10,036 nt of DNA, taken from contig JAOZMT010000046.1 in assembly GCA_029934175.1 (NCBI GenBank), positions 1-10,036 on the forward strand, read 5' to 3'. This DNA is from Victivallales bacterium (GTDB lineage: Bacteria; Verrucomicrobiota; Lentisphaeria; Victivallales; JAUVCU01). Both the position numbers and the translations under genes were made by a program. Shown here piece by piece: positions 6,772 through 10,036 of this stretch. Numbering within the stretch: the stretch's first letter is position 1; each line of letters starts with the position of its first letter. Below the pieces are notes generated by a model. The model had not been told where the DNA came from. It was given only the letters and a program-made list of their open reading frames with translations, and searched no databases.

Positions 6772-8124
6772 ATGGGGTCATTTAGATTAGGAATTGCAGG
6801 AATGCGTGGAGAAATACCTTCCTTAACGCCAGAATTGGCAATTAATTTTGCTTCTGCTTTAGGAACATATTTAGAAGGAGAAACAGTAGTTGTTGGACGA
6901 GATACAAGAATATCTTCTCCTATGCTATATAGAAGTGTCATTTCGGCTCTTATGAGTTGCGGTTGTGATGTTATTGATGCTGGAATTATATCAGCTCCAG
7001 AAATACATTATTTAGTCCCAGAGTTAAAAGCAAAAGGGGGATTATTGATAAGTGCAGGGCATCATCCAATGGGTTGGAATGCTCTTATTCCAATAATGGA
7101 AAATGGAGCAAATTTTGTAAAGGTCAAATTACAGGAAGTTTTAGATATTTATAATAGTAAACGCTTTTTGATGGCAAATTGGGATGAAATTGGGAAAATA
7201 AAAATACCTCCTAAAAATGTTCAAGAAGGATATTTAGATATGTTGTGTTCAAAGTTAGATGTGAAAGCAATTGCATCTAAAAACTTTATGGTAATTGCAG
7301 ATTTCTGCAATGGTTCAGGAACATCAATCGGTGTAAAATTTGCAAACAGATTAGGTCTTAATTTATTATCTCTAAATGGAGCAAATTCGGGACAATTACC
7401 TCATGACCCAGAACCGCGTCCTAGAGCTGCTCTTCAGACTCATTCTGTTTTAAAACCTTTAAAAGGAGATATTGGATTTGTTTTTAATTCTGATATGAGT
7501 AGAACCTCCATTGTCACAAGCAGTGGCGAAACATTATCGGAAGAATATACTTTCCCTCTTGTTCTGGAACATATACTACAAAAATCTAATAAAAAAATAA
7601 AAGTTGTTACAAATTGGTGCACAACAAAAAGTTTAGATGATATTGTCAAAAAGTATGATGCTAAAATATATAAAACAATAGTAGGTGAATCTTCCATTAT
7701 TGATAAAATGAATGAGGTTTCTGCAGACATTGCTGGAGATGGTAGTGGTAGTGTAGCTTTCTCTAATCATATTTTAGGATATGATAATTTGTTAGTTATG
7801 GGACTTATTCTTGAAGCAATGACAACGCAACAATGCTCTTCTGAAGAACTTGCTGCAAGTATTCCTCGTTATCATATAATTAAAAAAGCAATAAAATGCC
7901 CATCATCGCATGGTTACAATGCAATTAAAGAATTGAAAAATGTATTTACTGATGCTGAAGTAATTGAAGAAGATGGATTTTTATTTAAATGGAAAGGTGG
8001 CTGGGTTCATTTGAGAAGTTCAATGACTGAACCTATTATTCGTATGATTGCCGAGTTTAAATCAAAAGAAAAAGCAGAAGATGTGTCTACACAGATTAGA
8101 GGTCTATTAGACCGTTATATTTAA
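6772..8124 (+). CDS. Phosphohexomutase-family protein lacking catalytic residues (probable pseudoenzyme)
   Basis: 450 aa, the normal length for the alpha-D-phosphohexomutase (PGM/PMM/GlmM) family, and alignable end to end with the next gene. The N-terminal GIAGMRGE and VVGRDTR motifs are typical. Three of the four active-site loops are altered. The phosphoserine loop is SAGHHP (94-99), with G96 replacing the phosphorylated Ser and H98 replacing Asn. The metal loop is NSDMSR (239-244), keeping one of three Asp ligands plus the Arg. The sugar-specificity loop is GDGSGS (322-327), with Asp for Glu. The phosphate-binding loop keeps T419-E420-P421 and R424. An open frame this long with family-like surroundings argues for a selected protein rather than decay. 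It probably cannot run the phosphotransfer reaction but may bind a sugar phosphate or pair with the neighbour. AGGA at 6761-6764 supports the start. Confidence 0.9.
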   Translation: MGSFRLGIAGMRGEIPSLTPELAINFASALGTYLEGETVVVGRDTRISSPMLYRSVISALMSCGCDVIDAGIISAPEIHYLVPELKAKGGLLISAGHHPMGWNALIPIMENGANFVKVKLQEVLDIYNSKRFLMANWDEIGKIKIPPKNVQEGYLDMLCSKLDVKAIASKNFMVIADFCNGSGTSIGVKFANRLGLNLLSLNGANSGQLPHDPEPRPRAALQTHSVLKPLKGDIGFVFNSDMSRTSIVTSSGETLSEEYTFPLVLEHILQKSNKKIKVVTNWCTTKSLDDIVKKYDAKIYKTIVGESSIIDKMNEVSADIAGDGSGSVAFSNHILGYDNLLVMGLILEAMTTQQCSSEELAASIPRYHIIKKAIKCPSSHGYNAIKELKNVFTDAEVIEEDGFLFKWKGGWVHLRSSMTEPIIRMIAEFKSKEKAEDVSTQIRGLLDRYI

Positions 8125-8133
8125 GGAGAAAAA

Positions 8134-9489
8134 ATGAGAATTCATAATTTAAAAGTTAGTGTTAGTGGAGTGCGTGGTGTTGTAGGGGATACATTAAGTC
8201 CTAATTTAATTGCAAATTTTGCTGCAGCTTTTGGTGAGTATGTTGGGAAAGGCAGAATTATAGTTGGTAGAGATACACGACCTACTGGCGAAATGTATGA
8301 AAATGCTGTTGTTGCAGGATTATTATCAGTTGGTTGTCAACCTATTTTGATAGGTATTGTTCCAACTCCAACAGTTCAGATATTAGTAGAATCAAATAAA
8401 GCTAAAGGCGGGATCTGCATTACTGCAAGTCATAATCCAGAAGAATGGAACGCCTTGAAATTTATTGGTGCTTCTGGTATCTTTTTAAATTTAAGAGAAG
8501 CTGCTGAATTATTAAATATTTATAATCAACCTGATAGAGTTTATGTTGAAGAATCTGAAATAAGAAAAGCTCGTGTTATTGAAAATGCATTTGATATTCA
8601 GAAAAAAAAGATTTTCAATCAAATAGATATTGATGTTATTAGAAAATCAAAAATAAAAGTTGCTGTAGATTGTTGTAACGGTGCTGGTGCTCCTTATTCT
8701 AAAGATTTTTTAGAATATTTAGGATGTGAAGTTTATCCTGTTTTTGATAAAATTGATGGTCGTTTTGAAAGAAAGCCAGAGCCTATTCCAGAGAATTTAA
8801 CAGAACTTAGCCGAGTAGTCAAAGAAAAAGGTTGTGCAATTGGTTTTGCACAAGATCCAGATGCCGATAGAATTGTTGTTATGGATTCGTCAGGAAATGC
8901 TATAGGAGAACAACTTTCTGTTGTTTTAGCTACAGAGCATCTATTATCTAAAACTCCAGGACCTGTTGTTGTAAATATTCAAACTACGAAATCTATTGAT
9001 GCTGTTGCTGAAAGATATAATTCAAAATTATATCATACTCCAGTTGGTGAAATTAATGTAACTAGTAAAATGTTAGAAGTAGGAGCTGTTATTGGGGGAG
9101 AAGGTGGTAGTGGCGGAGTTATTTGGCCTGCCTTACATCCTTGCAGAGATAGTTTTACAGGAATGGCACTGATTTTAGAAATGATGGCAAGTAGAAATAA
9201 ATCATTGGAAGATATTTTAGATACAATTCCTAAATATTATAGTGCTGGCGAAAAGATTCCATGTTCGGCAGGAAAAGCTGTTGAAGTAATTAGATTATTA
9301 AGTGCGAAGTATGCAGATGCAAGCCCTAATTTAATAGATGGTCTAAGGTTGGATTGGGATGATTCATGGATGTTATTAAGAGCTTCAAATACTGAACCTA
9401 TCATAAGAATTTTTGCAGAAGCCTTAACTCAAAAAAAAGCAAATGAGTTAGTCGAAAAATTCGTTAAAGAATTGAATGACATAGAGTAA
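8134..9489 (+). CDS. Phosphohexomutase (phosphoglucosamine / phosphomannomutase-like), catalytically intact
   Basis: 451 aa cytoplasmic enzyme interconverting hexose 6-phosphate and hexose 1-phosphate. All four active-site loops are present: VSGVRG near the N-terminus and TASHNP with phosphoserine S99; metal ligands D241, D243 and D245 in DPDADR; sugar loop GGEGGSGG with E323; phosphate loop RASNTEP ending at P422, with R425. The GGEGGSGG loop is nearer to archaeal-type and Bacteroidetes-like mutases (GGExxGG) than to the classical bacterial GlmM loop (GGEQSGH), so glucosamine, mannose and glucose phosphates all remain possible. I give no gene symbol. AAGGAG overlaps the previous stop, 5 nt before the ATG, so translation is likely coupled to the upstream paralogue. 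Its product would feed nucleotide-sugar and envelope synthesis. Family and activity are confident; substrate is not. Confidence 0.93.
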   Translation: MRIHNLKVSVSGVRGVVGDTLSPNLIANFAAAFGEYVGKGRIIVGRDTRPTGEMYENAVVAGLLSVGCQPILIGIVPTPTVQILVESNKAKGGICITASHNPEEWNALKFIGASGIFLNLREAAELLNIYNQPDRVYVEESEIRKARVIENAFDIQKKKIFNQIDIDVIRKSKIKVAVDCCNGAGAPYSKDFLEYLGCEVYPVFDKIDGRFERKPEPIPENLTELSRVVKEKGCAIGFAQDPDADRIVVMDSSGNAIGEQLSVVLATEHLLSKTPGPVVVNIQTTKSIDAVAERYNSKLYHTPVGEINVTSKMLEVGAVIGGEGGSGGVIWPALHPCRDSFTGMALILEMMASRNKSLEDILDTIPKYYSAGEKIPCSAGKAVEVIRLLSAKYADASPNLIDGLRLDWDDSWMLLRASNTEPIIRIFAEALTQKKANELVEKFVKELNDIE

Positions 9490-9497
9490 AATCTGTA

Positions 9498-9539
9498 GGA
9501 CAATCCACAAGGAGTGCTCTAACACCACTTGTGATTGCC
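9498..9539. other. Imperfect hairpin downstream of the mutase operon
   Basis: The two sides pair as GG-CAATC-ACAAG-GTG with a loop of about 6 nt, two single-base bulges and a two-base mismatch. It starts 8 nt after the last mutase stop and is richer in G+C than its surroundings. No run of T follows on the + strand (ATTAAAAAATAAAA instead), so it is not a standard intrinsic terminator. It could be a transcript-end structure or part of a dispersed repeat. Confidence 0.45.
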
Positions 9540-9563
9540 ATTAAAAAATAAAAATCTTCTCTT

Positions 9564-9599
9564 TTTTCGTGGTTTTCGTGGTTTTCGTGGTTTTCGTGG
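9564..9599. repeat. Tandem repeat: four exact copies of TTTTCGTGG
   Basis: Four head-to-tail copies of the 9-base unit begin at 9564, 9573, 9582 and 9591. On the other strand it reads as CCACGAAAA units, which in translation give the NHENHENH-type artefact often annotated as hypothetical proteins. The unit length is a multiple of three, so open frames through it are expected and do not show coding. Such arrays are known in intergenic DNA of several AT-rich environmental bacteria; no function is established. Confidence 0.9.
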
Positions 9600-9612
9600 T
9601 TAAAAAATAAAA

Positions 9613-9642
9613 AATCTGCGATAATCTGCGTAATTTGCGGAT
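9613..9642. repeat. Degenerate 10-bp repeat array (AATCTGCGAT-like units)
   Basis: Three consecutive units of about 10 bases (AATCTGCGAT, AATCTGCGTA, ATTTGCGGAT) follow the TTTTCGTGG array after an A-rich spacer. The kinase-like reading frame starts right at the end of this array, so the array edge marks the breakpoint of that gene. Confidence 0.65.
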
Positions 9643-10036
9643 AAAAAAGTTCCTTTAGATAAAGCAATAAATATAATTGCACAAGTCGCAAAGGCTCTTG
9701 ATTTTGCTCATAGTGAAAAGATAATTCATCGTGATATAAAACCATCAAATATTATGGTAACTGCCAATGGTAAAGTTAAGGTTTTAGATTTTGGATTAGC
9801 TGCTGAAATTAAATCATCAATGTCTCGTGTTTCACAAGTTCAAGGCGATACAAGTGGGACTCGTCCGTATATGGCTCCTGAACAATGGAGTGGAAAAGAC
9901 CAAAAAGCTCAAACTGACCAATATGCTCTCGCGGTTATGTTTTATGAACTGATTAAAGGTAAAGTCCCTTTCGCTTCTGTTTTTGATACTAATGATACTG
10001 TTTTAATGATGAATTTAATAGAAAATAGAATGCCAG
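9643..10036 (+). pseudogene. Eukaryote-type Ser/Thr protein kinase, C-lobe only: 5' truncated, runs off the window
   Basis: The frame is open from 9634 to the window end and encodes the C-lobe of a PknB-like kinase. It has a helix with IIAQVAKALDFAHSEKI, the catalytic loop HRDIKPSN (HRD at 9727-9735), DFG at 9787-9795, activation-segment SGTRPYMAPEQW (APE at 9874-9882) and DQYALAVMFYEL. The glycine-rich loop, the ATP-binding lysine and the alpha-C glutamate are absent. Upstream there is only repeat DNA, with an in-frame stop at 9631-9633. The first in-frame ATG (9754) lies after the HRD loop and no ribosome binding site is evident, so a working kinase cannot be made from this copy as seen. 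The HRD, DFG and APE motifs are unmutated and no stop interrupts the frame, which suggests recent truncation, for example by repeat insertion or recombination. Alternatives are an assembly join or an N-lobe displaced elsewhere. Confidence 0.75.

Noticed and set aside
9564..9642. CRISPR array
   Set aside because: Units of 9-10 bases are directly adjacent with no unique spacers, so this is simple tandem repetition.
9464..9748. Opposite-strand open frame with NHENHENH-like residues
   Set aside because: It is a by-product of the 9-base tandem array, whose unit is a multiple of three, and it overlaps the mutase end and the kinase fragment. No family resemblance.

Overview
The window is an AT-rich (roughly 30% G+C by eye) bacterial segment whose complete genes all lie on the + strand. 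In order it holds: the 3' end of a PD-(D/E)XK nuclease-fold gene (1-554); a large hybrid histidine kinase (562-3213); a 394-nt intergenic stretch containing two miniature inverted-repeat elements, each with its own target-site duplication (3220-3382 and 3392-3537); a second, paralogous hybrid kinase (3608-6379); a stand-alone receiver protein (6395-6757); two tandem alpha-D-phosphohexomutase paralogues (6772-8124 and 8134-9489); a repeat-rich non-coding stretch (9490-9642); and the C-terminal part of a eukaryote-type Ser/Thr kinase that lacks its N-lobe and runs off the window edge.

The organism is a Gram-negative-type bacterium. Low G+C, a eukaryote-type protein kinase, CHASE8-like hybrid kinases and intergenic repeat words of the TTTTCGTGG, ATCTGCG and ACCACAAAG kinds recall genomes of the PVC group (for example Lentisphaerae) and some uncultured candidate phyla. 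This placement is inference and weak.

The two kinases share one architecture: TM, CHASE8-like extracytoplasmic sensor, TM, HAMP, HisKA, HATPase, REC1, REC2, HPt. They look like a tandem duplication. In the first copy REC1 has lost its phospho-acceptor Asp and acidic pocket, while the second copy keeps both. The second kinase, the lone receiver and the two mutases are packed with gaps of 15, 14 and 9 nt and have good ribosome binding sites, so they probably form one transcription unit. That would link a multistep phosphorelay to sugar-phosphate (probably envelope precursor) metabolism.

The most striking signal is the first mutase. It is full length and aligns along its length with its neighbour, but its phosphoserine loop reads SAGHHP where the neighbour has TASHNP, and its metal loop reads NSDMSR where the neighbour has DPDADR. 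The phosphate-binding TEP loop is kept. It therefore looks like a conserved pseudoenzyme beside an intact mutase, which makes it a candidate ligand sensor or regulatory partner. The two miniature elements between the kinases are the second strong signal. Removing both, with one copy of each duplication, leaves an inferred ancestral spacer of about 74 nt.
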